A DNA stretch of 61,406 nucleotides from an uncultured Lewinella sp. (GCA_913057725.1 CAJXOS010000020.1:1-61406); one strand, 5' to 3'; positions 19,166 through 29,360 are shown, counted from the stretch's first letter. The notes: generated by a model from the letters alone, not told the origin. Numbers and translations are program-made.

Positions 19166-21811
19166 TTATCGCATGAGCAGAATATCGCCACCGAGCGTTC
19201 GTATTTCTCCGTTCACTAATCGGAGCTGAATACTGTATACATAGACCCCGGGATCAAGATCTCTTCCGCGGAACTGACCATTCCAGCCATGACGGTCGCT
19301 ATTGATTGGCCAATCATCTGCTTGGAACATCAGATTACCCCAACGATCAAAAACCAGGAGTTGAACGATTCGCTCTATCTGGGCTTCATTTCCATAGATG
19401 TGCCAGACATCGTTGTAATCATCTCCATTTGGAGAAAAGGCATTAGGCAGAAATACCTTGATCGAGTTATCAATTATTAACTCACTGAATAACTGCTGCT
19501 TACAGCCAAAAACATCTTCGATGATCAAACTTATTTCCGAAGGCTGAATAGCCGTGATCGAAGGATCCAAGCACCCCGTACAAGACAACTGATCCGCCGG
19601 CGTCCAAGCTAATTGAGCGATCAGGTTATCCGGCACATATGACTCCCATTCCAAAGGTTCGGTAGTGCCTAAAATCATCTTGATCTCTTCCGGCAACCAG
19701 GCCATTCCGTCAGGATAAGATTGCGGCATAAGCCAAGAGAAACGTTCTTCGCAACCGAAGGCATCCTGTACAATTAACTCATATTGCTCCCCGGCTTCCA
19801 TGACTTCAAGCACCACATCCTCTGGGAACCAGAACCCACTATCATCCAGTTGGTACTGATAGGGGCCGGTACCACCTTCAGTCTTAATTTTCAAGTTGCC
19901 CACCAACAGCTCTTCACAGTTGGGCGGCTCTATTTGAATCTGATCCGGACCAGCTACTTCCCATTCAAAGTAAGCAACACAATCATTAGCGTCGGTAACT
20001 TCTAGTTCGTACCAGCCGGCAGCCAGTCCTTGAGCGGTACTTTCAGTACTCCCCGTCTGCAGCCAATTCAATTCATAGGGGGGGCTCCCTTGACTTACCA
20101 GCGCGCTGATTTCGCCATTGGTATCACCAAAGCATGTTAAGTCTACTACATCGGCAGTAGCTTCAATTTCCCAGACACCCAAAAAAGCGTCGCCAGCAGC
20201 CTCTCCAACACAGGCTGCATCTTCAATGCCTAGTAACTGATATTGTCCTGCTGCTGACAAAGGAATAGCGCTTACAGACTGCGGGACAATGATCGTAAGC
20301 TCCTCCCCATCAAGATCCAGGGTCAGTTCAAAGGGAGCGATTCCTTCCAACTGGATAGGGAACATTGCTGTATCTCCCGCACAAATTTGAGCGCTACCAC
20401 TAAGCATAGCTTGAGGTGGATCTCGAAGGAAAACGGTAGCGGAATCTATCACAGATTGTCCACATTGATCATTAACCATCAGCGTATGGAAAATACCTTC
20501 CTCAGCAGGAACCGAAGTAGTCGAAGTAGTACTCCCAGTTGACCATTCATATTCAATCGGAGCAATTCCGCCATTCACCTGCGCACTGAGCTGCCCTTCA
20601 TCATCCGGACATAAGAAAGCATCTTGCAAAGCCAATTCCAAGGGTGGAGGTGGCACGATGTAGAGATCAGCAGAGTCTGAATAACAAGCACAGGGAATAT
20701 CCAGGACTAAGCGAAGAAACTCGTCGCCCTCCGCAAGGTTATCCAGAATGCTATATATCGGCAGATCAACAAAGGTTGATCCGGCAGGAATAGTCACCTC
20801 CTGAGGTAGTACTTCATAATCCAGTCCCATTGTAGCTGTAGAAGCCGTAGAAGCATGAAACTGAACAGTAAGTGGACCATCAATTGGTGCATCGGTTGTT
20901 CGTGTAAAGCGGAAGCTGGCATCCTCACAGCCCTCATACACTTGCCCAGCCCCTGCCGTCTGACCAATCGCATCAACGCTAATGGTGGGTCCGACGTTAA
21001 AACTTCCCGCTTCTAAGAAGACTGCTGAATCGAAAAAAGCATCGGACACATCTCCAACGACTAACCGAATATGATAGGTTTGACAAGGGATTAAATCTAA
21101 ACGAGCAGTCAGAACCTGAGTAAAGCCATCATACTGAATCGCCTGCTGAAAAGGGTTGCTGACAATTGGTAGCCCACACTGTTCCTGATCTGGGCGAATT
21201 TCGTTGTGAATATAGTACTCCGGGTTCTCGTCGTAATTGATGGTATTAATGGACACATAATCTGACGATCCAGGAACCAATGCTACGTTCACTGCCCCGT
21301 CAGCAAAAGGGCCTGACAAACCGGGTCCGCTGACGAAGAAACCAAAAACGTCATTGTATGGGCTTCCTACAAACTCGCAGTACTCTTCAGATGCAAAAAC
21401 ATAGCGAAACTGGACTTGGGAATCCAACGGAGCAAAATCAAATTCAATCCCAGCTGCATCGTTGACATTCCCACTAGCAAGGCGGCTCAAATCAACATCC
21501 CCATTTGGTCCTGGAAGATTTGTACTCTTATCAGTGACATCATTGGGGCCATGTGCGTTTTGCGTCACACCCGTAGTAAGGATAATTCCACTTTCGATAC
21601 CTATACTTCCCAAGCCATTCTCGAAAAACCCCACACCATCTTCATGACCAATCATGGTGATCACGTCAATATTATCGCAAACTCCGCTTGCGAAAATATC
21701 TTTGACCAGTACTTGTGTTGAAAACTCAGTATGGGTACGGATTTGCCCCTGAGCGAAGAGATTGAGACTAATGCCAAGCATTAGAACCCAAAGAAGTTGC
21801 TTTTTTTCCAT
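19166..21811 (-). CDS. 881-aa secreted protein: anchor-L domain, SprB-like repeat, type B T9SS sorting domain
   Basis: The ATG at 21811 is preferred because a normal signal peptide (MEKKQLLW to NLFAQ) starts there; 20 more in-frame codons upstream would bury it. After the signal comes a choice-of-anchor-L-type domain (about residues 25-275: GIILTTG, YVFASEEYCEFVGSPYNDVFGFF, SINTINY). A Calx-beta-like segment and Ig-like units follow, then a SprB-like repeat (CFGDTNGEI) and the C-terminal gliding-motility sorting domain (FLPNAFSPNGDDYND, FDRWGN, GWNGQFRGRDL). Such proteins are exported by the T9SS and stay on the cell surface. Its stop lies one base from the stop of the convergent neighbour. 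Confidence 0.9.
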   Translation of the reverse strand: MEKKQLLWVLMLGISLNLFAQGQIRTHTEFSTQVLVKDIFASGVCDNIDVITMIGHEDGVGFFENGLGSIGIESGIILTTGVTQNAHGPNDVTDKSTNLPGPNGDVDLSRLASGNVNDAAGIEFDFAPLDSQVQFRYVFASEEYCEFVGSPYNDVFGFFVSGPGLSGPFADGAVNVALVPGSSDYVSINTINYDENPEYYIHNEIRPDQEQCGLPIVSNPFQQAIQYDGFTQVLTARLDLIPCQTYHIRLVVGDVSDAFFDSAVFLEAGSFNVGPTISVDAIGQTAGAGQVYEGCEDASFRFTRTTDAPIDGPLTVQFHASTASTATMGLDYEVLPQEVTIPAGSTFVDLPIYSILDNLAEGDEFLRLVLDIPCACYSDSADLYIVPPPPLELALQDAFLCPDDEGQLSAQVNGGIAPIEYEWSTGSTTSTTSVPAEEGIFHTLMVNDQCGQSVIDSATVFLRDPPQAMLSGSAQICAGDTAMFPIQLEGIAPFELTLDLDGEELTIIVPQSVSAIPLSAAGQYQLLGIEDAACVGEAAGDAFLGVWEIEATADVVDLTCFGDTNGEISALVSQGSPPYELNWLQTGSTESTAQGLAAGWYELEVTDANDCVAYFEWEVAGPDQIQIEPPNCEELLVGNLKIKTEGGTGPYQYQLDDSGFWFPEDVVLEVMEAGEQYELIVQDAFGCEERFSWLMPQSYPDGMAWLPEEIKMILGTTEPLEWESYVPDNLIAQLAWTPADQLSCTGCLDPSITAIQPSEISLIIEDVFGCKQQLFSELIIDNSIKVFLPNAFSPNGDDYNDVWHIYGNEAQIERIVQLLVFDRWGNLMFQADDWPINSDRHGWNGQFRGRDLDPGVYVYSIQLRLVNGEIRTLGGDILLMR

Positions 21812-22193
21812 GCATATCACCATCCGGGCGGCCAGTTTTAGTTTTTGCGGGATCATGAAGCGTCCCCTCAAAAGGGGAAAGCCGGACTTATCGATGGATT
21901 GCTGAGAATTTAGATAGCTAAAGATAAGTGTAAATAATTACATAAGAAGCCTGCATATGTTAAAACGAACGTATTCAAAAAATATATCTTGTGTCAAGTA
22001 ACATAGCTGCCAAAAATCGAGTATAAGTAAAAGTTGAAGCAGCCCTTGCCGAACAGCATAAACACCCTACACGAGAAAGCGACCACCATTGCAAAAATCA
22101 TAGCGCAAAAATTTCTCATATATGCAAACCCTTAATATCTTGCCACACATCATCACTTCCTCCCGGGAAGCAACTACAGAAACATATTTATTT
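21812..22193. other. Divergent intergenic region between two T9SS cargo genes
   Basis: No gene seen beyond in-frame leader codons that I reject as coding. A minus-strand TATCTTTA resembles a -7 box for the 881-aa gene. A small CCCC/GGGG hairpin lies near 21870. No clear plus-strand promoter was found for the 1912-aa gene. Confidence 0.4.
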
Positions 22194-25100
22194 ATGAAAA
22201 TCCTGAAAACTTTAACTTTTATTGCTTTACTCTTTTGCAGCTTCAATCTGCAGAGTCAAGTATTCACCGCCTGCGTTGAAGGAGAGATCTCCGTCGTTGG
22301 AGATGCAGATCTAGAGCTCTGCCAAGGCGATGGATTGGAAGATCGCATTCGTTTTCGTACTCGCCCCTTGGCAACGCCGGTAGGCTACATTGTGGTGGAT
22401 GAAACCGGAACGATTGTCCATGCCGGCACGAGTAGCTTTATCGACTTCGAAGAATTACCGAATGGTAATCTGCGCGTGTATTCCGTTTCTTACATTGGCC
22501 AGTTTACGGCTCAAGTAGGAGACAACATTGAAGACGCGCAACTAGGTAGCTTCTGTGGCCGACTCAGCGCTAACTTCATTTCTATTTCTAATTTGACACC
22601 AGATGGCGGTGCAGTAAGCACTGCAAATGGCGAAACAGAGATCGTCCTCTGTATTGATCCCGACGTAGTCAATGTAGAAAACTTCATCACGGATAGCAGT
22701 TTCGAACCTTACACTTTTGTCGTTACTGATGACAATAACGTTATCCTGGGTATTTCCGAAGACGGACAAGTAGACTTTTCAAATGCTCCTCCCGGAATAT
22801 GCCGTGTTTGGGGAGTTGCTTACGTGGGCGATTTCTTAGCAGAAGTTGGAGATGATCTCTTGGGAATCAACCTGTCTACAGCATGTTATGAGCTATCATC
22901 TAACTTTGTGGAAGTCATTCGACTTTTCCCTGAAGCTGGTTCTCTCAGCTATAGCGACGGCTCAGACTCCTTCATTTCTTGTAGCTCTGATGAGCCAACC
23001 GCTACTGTAGAATTGTCAAGCACTCATAGTACAGCTACTGATTTTGTCTTCGTTATCGTCGCAGAAGATGGTACTGTATATGATGTAACTACTTCCACTA
23101 GTATCGAATTGGGAGACATTCCTGCCGGAGCATATGAAATTCTAGGTCTTGCCTACACCGGAAACCTTACCGTAGCTGCGGGCGATGTGTTTAATGAAGA
23201 TGCGTTGAGCGATGAATGTTTCGACATTTCAGACAATCGCCTCTCATTGGTTAAGCGTGTTCTCGACGCAGGTGACGTCAGCTTGGAGGATGGTACAAGA
23301 GAAACGACCATCTGTGTTGGAGATGGAAATCCAGATGAATTGACTTTCGTGTCATCTTACACTGGCGATGACAACTTCATCTTTGTCATTACGGATGACA
23401 ATAACATTATTCTAGGAGTCTCTACCGATGGTGTGGTAGACTTTGAAGGTGCAGAAGCAGGTATTTGTAGAGTGTGGGGATTGGTATTCAGTGGAGACTT
23501 AACTGTCGGTCCTGGTGATGATGCTGGTAGCGGCATACCTCTTTCCAGTGAGTGTTTCGATCTAAGTGATGAATTCGTAATCATTAACCGCAATGGCCCT
23601 GAAGGTGGTTCTATTAGTCTTGCCGACGGTAGCACAAGTTTTGTGGAATGCATGGCTGGTGGCAGCGGTACCGTACTTGAACTAGTGGCTGCCGACGCAG
23701 ATCCAAATCTTGCCTACAGCTTTATCGTTGTTGATGACGAAACGAATGAAATTGTCGCTATTCAGGCCAGCTCAGATCTTGATCTTGATGCTCTCGGTTT
23801 GGGCTCATTCACCGTATATGGCGTTTCATACCTAGACAATCTGCTGATTTCTGTAGGTGACACTTATACCGGTGAAGGTATCGCGGACCTTTGCTTTGAC
23901 TTGAGTGACAACAGCATTGAAGTCGTGAACCGTGATGTAAGTGTGAGTGAAATTACTTTCGAAGATGGTAGCACAGTGGCTGCGATTTGTCCAGACGATG
24001 GTTCTGTAGATGTTTTGGGCTTCACCACTGACTACACGGGAGTAGACAACCTCGCTTTTCTAATTACCGACACTGACAACACGATCATTGAAATTCTGGC
24101 TGGTCCAAGCACAGATTTTGAGGATTATGGCGGCGATTTCGTTCGCGTGTGGGCTGTTGCTTTCAGTGGCAACTTCCTACTGCAGAATGGAACCACTGTT
24201 GATGAAGGCACCGTCATTTCTGACGATTGCTATGATATTACCGAGAACTTCCTACTAGTTGACCTACGTGGCCCAGATGGTGGCACTGTAAGCCTGGAAG
24301 ATGGTAGCGAGCAGGTTTTTGTTTGTGTTAGTGATGGGCAAGCTGATGTACTGACCCTTACCAACACAGCACCAGCAGGAAGCAATTACCAGTACATTGT
24401 TACTGACGAGGATAACATTATTCTAAGCATCAGCGACTCTCCAGAAATTGACTTCGAGAACGCACCAGGAGGTATCTGCCGCATTTGGGGCCTAGCCTAC
24501 CTGGGTGATGCTACTGCTGAACTAGGAACAAACGCTGCTACCAGTGATTTGGCTTCAGAGTGTTTCGATCTATCTGACAACTTTGTAGTAGTTATCCGCA
24601 CATTCGTGGATGGCGGCACTGTAAGCTTGGAAGATGGCAGCGAGCAAGCCTTTGCTTGTAGCAATGACGGCGAGGCGGACTTCTTCATCTTCTCCAATAC
24701 AAGCACTGCTACTGACGAGTCTTACGCTTATGTAGTAACAGACAACCAAAACAATATCCTGGCCGTACTAGCTGGCAACAGTGTTGATCTTGATCAAGCT
24801 GCTCCTGGCGAATGCCGAGTTTGGGGATTGTCTTACACCGGAGAGATCACAGCCGAAGTAGGCGAAAACGCTGCCGAGGTTGCTCTTACTGACGATTGCT
24901 ATGAGCTTTCATCAAACTTCGTTACTGTCATCCGTGATGAAGTTATTGGTGGTACGGTAAGCCTGGAAGATGGTAGCACTTTGATTAATATTTGTCCAGA
25001 TGATGGCGTCGAGGATATTCTATCATTTATCAATACAGGTAGTACAACTGCTCAGTACACCTACTTGATTACTGATGTAAACAATAACTTCTTAGGTAAC

Positions 25101-27932
25101 ATTGGCACTGATCCAACTGACTTTGACAACTTCAGCGTACCGTCTGAAATCAGAGTTTGGGGCCTTGCCTTCAGTGGCCAATTGGTTGGCATAAGTGGTG
25201 ATATCCAAAATGCTGAACTAAGCAACATTTGCTACGACTTATCTGAGAATTTCGTCACTATTATCCGCGAAGCACCAGAAGGCGGAAGTGTTGCTACAAC
25301 AGATGGCGAAACCACACTGTATCTATGTACCGATGATGGTGAAGCGGACCTATATACTTTTGCCGCTAGTGGCGCTAGTAATACCGACTATGTATTCGTC
25401 ATTACCGATGACAACAACAACATTCTTGATATTGTACAGCCTGGCGACGCTGCCGACTTTGAAGGAGCGCCTGCCGGTACTTGCCGCGTTTGGGGTCTAG
25501 CATACACTGGCTCGTTGATTGCTAACATTGGTGATAACGCTGCTGAAGTTGAGCTTTCTGATGATTGTTATGACCTAAGTGATGATTTCGTAACGGTAAT
25601 CCGTGGTGAGTTAAACGCCGGAACAGTATCAAGCACGCTTGGAACTGGCGATCGCTTTACCTGTCCAGGTGACGGAGAGGACGATGTCCTAACCTTCTTT
25701 AATGAGGGTACGGGCTCAGGTGTTTTCTCTTTTGTTTTGACCAATACTGACAATGAGATCGTCCTTATTGCTGAAAGCAACACCGTTGACTTTGAAGGGC
25801 TACCAGAAGGTGAATATCGCCTATGGGGATTAGTCTTCACGGGTGACCTATTAGCTGACATCGGCACTAATGCAGGTACAGCTGACTTGGCAACTGGTTG
25901 CTTCGACCTTTCAGACAACTTTGTAACAGTAATAAATGTAGCTCCTGCTGCTGGCTTAGTCTTTACTGAGTCTGGTGCAGAAGAAGTTTCAATTTGTATT
26001 GGCGACGGTACGCCAGATCCTTTTGATGTGGTTGTATTTGGTGCAAGCGAAGCTGCTTTCACTTACCTAATCGTTGACCTGGATAGCATCCTAGTCGGAA
26101 CCCTGGAAGGACCAACCTTTGATTTCGACATGGCAGCCCCTGGTGATTGGCGTATCTATGGTTTGTCTTATACTGGTTCATTGAGCGTACTACCTGGTGC
26201 ACATATCTTCGAAGACCCTCTAGCAAGCGGTTGTTTTGACATCAGTAACAACTTCCTCTTTGTTGATAAGACGCAAGTTGATGGTGGAGAGATCTTTACC
26301 GACCTAGGTGAGACAACTGTATATGCTTGCCCAGACGGTACTTCGGATTTTGTGAACTTTATCAACAGTAGTTCTTCATCTGAAGCTGATTACAGCTACG
26401 TTCTGACTACCCAGAGTAATATTGTATTACAGGTTCTATCTGGTAACACAATTGATCTGGAAGAAGCTGCTGGACTTGATGCACTACGTATGTGGGGTGT
26501 TTCTTACACCGGCGACCTACAACTATCTATCGGTAACAACATTACTGAAGTAGAGCTATCCACAGGATGTAATGACCTATCAAACACCTTTGTTGACATC
26601 TTCATTGGGACCCCAGAAGGTGGAACATTGAGTTTTGATGACGGTAGTGATTTCACTCGATTCTGCCACAGTAATTTCATGCCTGGCATTCAAGTAAACA
26701 CTACAAGCACAGCCAATGTAGGTTACGCTTATATTGTTACTGATACAATGAACGCGGTACTTGACGTAAGCATTCCTGATGATGGAGTAGTGAATCTAAA
26801 TAATCTAGAAGCTGGTATTTACCGCATTTGGGCGGTTTCCTTTACTGGCAGCCTTCTTGTAGAACCAGGACAGATCGTTACAGAGGGTGATCTATCAACC
26901 AGCTGTTTCGAATTGTCGGATAACTTCGTAACAGTAGAGCGTACCGAGAGCCTCAACGCTGGTAACGTGAGCACAAGCCAAGGAGAAGAAATTGTCTTTG
27001 TCTGTCCACAGGATGGTATTGCTGATATTGTTGTACTAACCAACGACACTGGCGATCCGGGATATCGTTACATCATCACTGATGATCAAAACAACATCAT
27101 TTTTGGTGACGTAGAGACAGATGTAATCGACTTCGACCCTACCCTACCGGGCATTTGTCGCGTGTACGGTGTCGTATTCACTGGCGCATTTGACCCTCCT
27201 TTCATGGAGGATATCACCACTGCTACCCTTTCTGATGATTGTTGGGCACTTTCCAACAACTACATCACCCTGGTGCGTCAGCAGCCAGAAGGCGGAACAG
27301 TTAGCACGGAGGATGGCAGCATCGATGTTGAATTTGTTACTGACGACGGAGAAGAAGACATCGTAACAATGGTGAACACTGGTATTGAGCAGACACCATA
27401 CCTCTACGTAATTACTGATGAGGAAAATGTAATCCTAGGCACTTCTGCTGATGGCGTAATCAACTTTGAAGGCGTACCGGAAGGCGTTTGCCGCATTTGG
27501 GGTCTTTCATATACCGGTAACATTACCGCAATGCTAGGCGACGATGCTGATGAAGTAGTATTGTCTGATGACTGTTATGATCTTTCAGACAACTTCGTAA
27601 CGGTGACGCGTCTAAGCGAAGGCAATATCGAACCTGAAGACGATGAGCAATTGACTATTCCAACCGATGAGCGTGTGGTGCTAAGCATTTACCCGAACCC
27701 GGCAGAGGACGTATTGAACCTTCAGCTTCACGTTCCAGATAACATGTTGACTAACCGTCAAATGGTAAGCTGTTATAACCTAAGTGGTACGCTATTGTTC
27801 CAGCAGCAGTTAGCTCCACAAACAGGTATCGCACGTCAAAGCATGGATATCAGCCAATTGGAAAGTGGTATGTACTTGCTCCAATGGCATGATGGAGAGC
27901 GCGTAGTTGTAACTCGCTTCATCAAGAAGTAA
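22194..27932 (+). CDS. 1912-aa secreted protein of sixteen ~111-aa repeats, type A T9SS sorting domain
   Basis: The ATG at 22194 starts a good signal peptide (MKILKTLTF to NLQSQ); the open frame runs 24 codons further upstream but that part is not signal-like. The body is sixteen consecutive repeats of 109-113 residues. Each contains, in order: GGxVSxEDG, a cysteine plus DDGxxD, a YxxVITDDNNxIL strand pair, DFEGAPAG, CRVWGLxYTG, and a terminal CYDLSxNFVTVIR. The two outer cysteines are nearly invariant and may form a disulfide. The tail (about 1830-1912) is a Por_Secre_tail domain (LSIYPNPAEDVLNLQ, GMYLLQW), so T9SS export and surface attachment are expected. I do not recognise the repeat as a named family; adhesion or a surface layer is inference. 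Confidence 0.92.
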   Translation: MKILKTLTFIALLFCSFNLQSQVFTACVEGEISVVGDADLELCQGDGLEDRIRFRTRPLATPVGYIVVDETGTIVHAGTSSFIDFEELPNGNLRVYSVSYIGQFTAQVGDNIEDAQLGSFCGRLSANFISISNLTPDGGAVSTANGETEIVLCIDPDVVNVENFITDSSFEPYTFVVTDDNNVILGISEDGQVDFSNAPPGICRVWGVAYVGDFLAEVGDDLLGINLSTACYELSSNFVEVIRLFPEAGSLSYSDGSDSFISCSSDEPTATVELSSTHSTATDFVFVIVAEDGTVYDVTTSTSIELGDIPAGAYEILGLAYTGNLTVAAGDVFNEDALSDECFDISDNRLSLVKRVLDAGDVSLEDGTRETTICVGDGNPDELTFVSSYTGDDNFIFVITDDNNIILGVSTDGVVDFEGAEAGICRVWGLVFSGDLTVGPGDDAGSGIPLSSECFDLSDEFVIINRNGPEGGSISLADGSTSFVECMAGGSGTVLELVAADADPNLAYSFIVVDDETNEIVAIQASSDLDLDALGLGSFTVYGVSYLDNLLISVGDTYTGEGIADLCFDLSDNSIEVVNRDVSVSEITFEDGSTVAAICPDDGSVDVLGFTTDYTGVDNLAFLITDTDNTIIEILAGPSTDFEDYGGDFVRVWAVAFSGNFLLQNGTTVDEGTVISDDCYDITENFLLVDLRGPDGGTVSLEDGSEQVFVCVSDGQADVLTLTNTAPAGSNYQYIVTDEDNIILSISDSPEIDFENAPGGICRIWGLAYLGDATAELGTNAATSDLASECFDLSDNFVVVIRTFVDGGTVSLEDGSEQAFACSNDGEADFFIFSNTSTATDESYAYVVTDNQNNILAVLAGNSVDLDQAAPGECRVWGLSYTGEITAEVGENAAEVALTDDCYELSSNFVTVIRDEVIGGTVSLEDGSTLINICPDDGVEDILSFINTGSTTAQYTYLITDVNNNFLGNIGTDPTDFDNFSVPSEIRVWGLAFSGQLVGISGDIQNAELSNICYDLSENFVTIIREAPEGGSVATTDGETTLYLCTDDGEADLYTFAASGASNTDYVFVITDDNNNILDIVQPGDAADFEGAPAGTCRVWGLAYTGSLIANIGDNAAEVELSDDCYDLSDDFVTVIRGELNAGTVSSTLGTGDRFTCPGDGEDDVLTFFNEGTGSGVFSFVLTNTDNEIVLIAESNTVDFEGLPEGEYRLWGLVFTGDLLADIGTNAGTADLATGCFDLSDNFVTVINVAPAAGLVFTESGAEEVSICIGDGTPDPFDVVVFGASEAAFTYLIVDLDSILVGTLEGPTFDFDMAAPGDWRIYGLSYTGSLSVLPGAHIFEDPLASGCFDISNNFLFVDKTQVDGGEIFTDLGETTVYACPDGTSDFVNFINSSSSSEADYSYVLTTQSNIVLQVLSGNTIDLEEAAGLDALRMWGVSYTGDLQLSIGNNITEVELSTGCNDLSNTFVDIFIGTPEGGTLSFDDGSDFTRFCHSNFMPGIQVNTTSTANVGYAYIVTDTMNAVLDVSIPDDGVVNLNNLEAGIYRIWAVSFTGSLLVEPGQIVTEGDLSTSCFELSDNFVTVERTESLNAGNVSTSQGEEIVFVCPQDGIADIVVLTNDTGDPGYRYIITDDQNNIIFGDVETDVIDFDPTLPGICRVYGVVFTGAFDPPFMEDITTATLSDDCWALSNNYITLVRQQPEGGTVSTEDGSIDVEFVTDDGEEDIVTMVNTGIEQTPYLYVITDEENVILGTSADGVINFEGVPEGVCRIWGLSYTGNITAMLGDDADEVVLSDDCYDLSDNFVTVTRLSEGNIEPEDDEQLTIPTDERVVLSIYPNPAEDVLNLQLHVPDNMLTNRQMVSCYNLSGTLLFQQQLAPQTGIARQSMDISQLESGMYLLQWHDGERVVVTRFIKK
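22261..27625 (+). repeat. Sixteen tandem copies of a ~333-bp coding repeat
   Basis: Start-to-start spacing averages about 335 bp (repeat 2 near 22606, repeat 16 near 27291). Repeats 7, 8 and 9 share GGTVSLEDGS and are the most alike; repeats 1, 3, 5 and 12-13 are the most diverged. In repeat 16 the first conserved cysteine is replaced by valine. Confidence 0.88.
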
Positions 27933-27974
27933 GGAAATATTGCCGGTGGGTCGCCCCATCAGACCGCAATAAGG

Positions 27975-28013
27975 AAGGCGGATGTCGTAACTCGGCATCT
28001 GCCTTTTTCTTTG
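27975..28013 (+). terminator. Intrinsic terminator after the 1912-aa gene
   Basis: A 13-bp stem with two G-T wobbles (AAGGCGGATGTCG, 5-base loop, CGGCATCTGCCTT) followed by a T-run. Confidence 0.85.
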
Positions 28014-28120
28014 TACGTGATCTATATCTACGTAAGTCCACATCACACAATCAACTGTAAAACAGAAGAATACGCCCAAAACCCCCCTTAATGAGATCGT
28101 AATTATGGGTAAATGAAGGG

Positions 28121-28143
28121 ATTGCTCTGGGCCGCAGAGCAAT
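28121..28143 (+). promoter_or_regulatory. Hairpin upstream of ilvC
   Basis: Perfect 9-bp stem ATTGCTCTG / CAGAGCAAT with a GGCCG loop, 54 bases before the ilvC start codon. It is not followed by a T-run. It runs into the decamer CAATGAATAA (28140-28149), which recurs in the inverted repeat before ilvD (47452-47461). A shared control element for branched-chain amino-acid genes is possible. Confidence 0.4.
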
Positions 28144-28197
28144 GAATAATGCCCATTTTTGACCTGTCTATGCAAAAACTAGAAAAATCCGCATATC

Positions 28198-29268
28198 ATG
28201 GCAAAACTCAATTTTGGTGGTGTAGAAGAAAATGTAGCCACGCGAGAAGAATTCCCCCTGGCAAAAGCCCAGGCTGTATTGAAAGATGAGACCATCGCCA
28301 TTATTGGTTATGGTGTACAAGGCCCAGGACAGGCGCTTAACTTAAGAGACAACGGTTTCAATGTAATCGTTGGTCAGCGCCAACCTTCCAAGTCTTGGGA
28401 TAAGGCCGTTGCCGATGGTTTCGTACCTGGTGAAACACTGTTCTCTATTGAAGAGGCTGCGAAGCGCGGCACAATTATCCAGTACCTACTATCTGATGCG
28501 GCACAGATCGCTCTGTGGGAGACCGTTAAAGCGCAGTTGACTCCTGGTAAAGCACTTTACTTCTCTCACGGATTTGGTATCACCTACCGTGATCGCACTG
28601 GTATCGTTCCACCTGCTGACGTAGATGTGATCTTGGTAGCGCCTAAGGGATCAGGTACCAGCCTCCGCCGAATGTTCGTAGAAGGCCGTGGTCTAAACTC
28701 TTCTTACGCCATTCACCAGGATGCTACTGGTCGTGCTGAAGAACGTGTAGTTGCACTTGGTATTGGTATCGGTTCTGGATACTTGTTCGAAACCACCTTC
28801 CAGAAAGAGGTCTACAGTGACCTTACTGGTGAGCGCGGAACGCTAATGGGTGCGATCCAAGGTATTTTTGAAGCACAGTACAATGTACTTCGTGAACGCG
28901 GTCACTCTCCAAGTGAGGCCTTCAATGAGACGGTTGAAGAACTTACTCAGAGCCTGATGCCGTTGGTTGCTGAAAACGGAATGGATTGGATGTATGCCAA
29001 CTGTTCTACTACCGCTCAACGTGGTGCCCTGGATTGGAAAGACAAATTCCGCGACGCTGTTCAGCCAGTATTCAACGACCTCTACGACAGCGTAGCTTCT
29101 GGCAATGAAGCACAACGCTCAATCGATTCCAATAGCCAACCTGACTACCGTGAAAAGCTGCAGTGTGAATTGGACGAACTGCACAATAGTGAAATGTGGA
29201 GAGCTGGACGAGTGGTACGGAGCCTTCGCCCAGAAAATCAGCCTGCTGCTAAGGCACAGGAAGTATAA
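28198..29268 (+). CDS. ilvC: Ketol-acid reductoisomerase
   Basis: 356 aa. It converts 2-acetolactate and 2-aceto-2-hydroxybutanoate to the dihydroxy acids using NAD(P)H and Mg2+. The nucleotide-binding loop GYGVQGPGQ lies near residues 38-46, with VGQRQPSKSW in the cofactor-specificity position. The catalytic region follows: SHGFGI, VAPKGSGTSLR, then the metal-binding acidic residues in SDLTGERG and EAFNETVEE. The length fits the class I enzyme with the small insertions usual in Bacteroidota. It has its own terminator at 29323-29360, so ilvA downstream probably needs its own promoter or read-through. The partner genes ilvD, ilvB and ilvN lie 14 kb away. Confidence 0.96.
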   Translation: MAKLNFGGVEENVATREEFPLAKAQAVLKDETIAIIGYGVQGPGQALNLRDNGFNVIVGQRQPSKSWDKAVADGFVPGETLFSIEEAAKRGTIIQYLLSDAAQIALWETVKAQLTPGKALYFSHGFGITYRDRTGIVPPADVDVILVAPKGSGTSLRRMFVEGRGLNSSYAIHQDATGRAEERVVALGIGIGSGYLFETTFQKEVYSDLTGERGTLMGAIQGIFEAQYNVLRERGHSPSEAFNETVEELTQSLMPLVAENGMDWMYANCSTTAQRGALDWKDKFRDAVQPVFNDLYDSVASGNEAQRSIDSNSQPDYREKLQCELDELHNSEMWRAGRVVRSLRPENQPAAKAQEV

Positions 29269-29322
29269 ACAAACAATTTCCACACTTGCTGTACAGTAAA
29301 ACTACAGCAGTAGATTATTGGT

Positions 29323-29360
29323 AAATACGCTCCGTTCTCCCTACGGAGCGTATTTTTTTT
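29323..29360 (+). terminator. Intrinsic terminator after ilvC
   Basis: Perfect 13-bp stem AAATACGCTCCGT / ACGGAGCGTATTT (29323-29335, 29343-29355) followed by T residues. Confidence 0.92.

Noticed and set aside
19200..21700. Open frames on the plus strand opposite the 881-aa gene
   Set aside because: They are short, low-complexity shadows of the real gene with no recognisable domain, signal or start context.
22122..22193. N-terminal extension of the 16-repeat protein
   Set aside because: The extra 24 residues lack signal character, and a complete signal peptide begins at the ATG at 22194.
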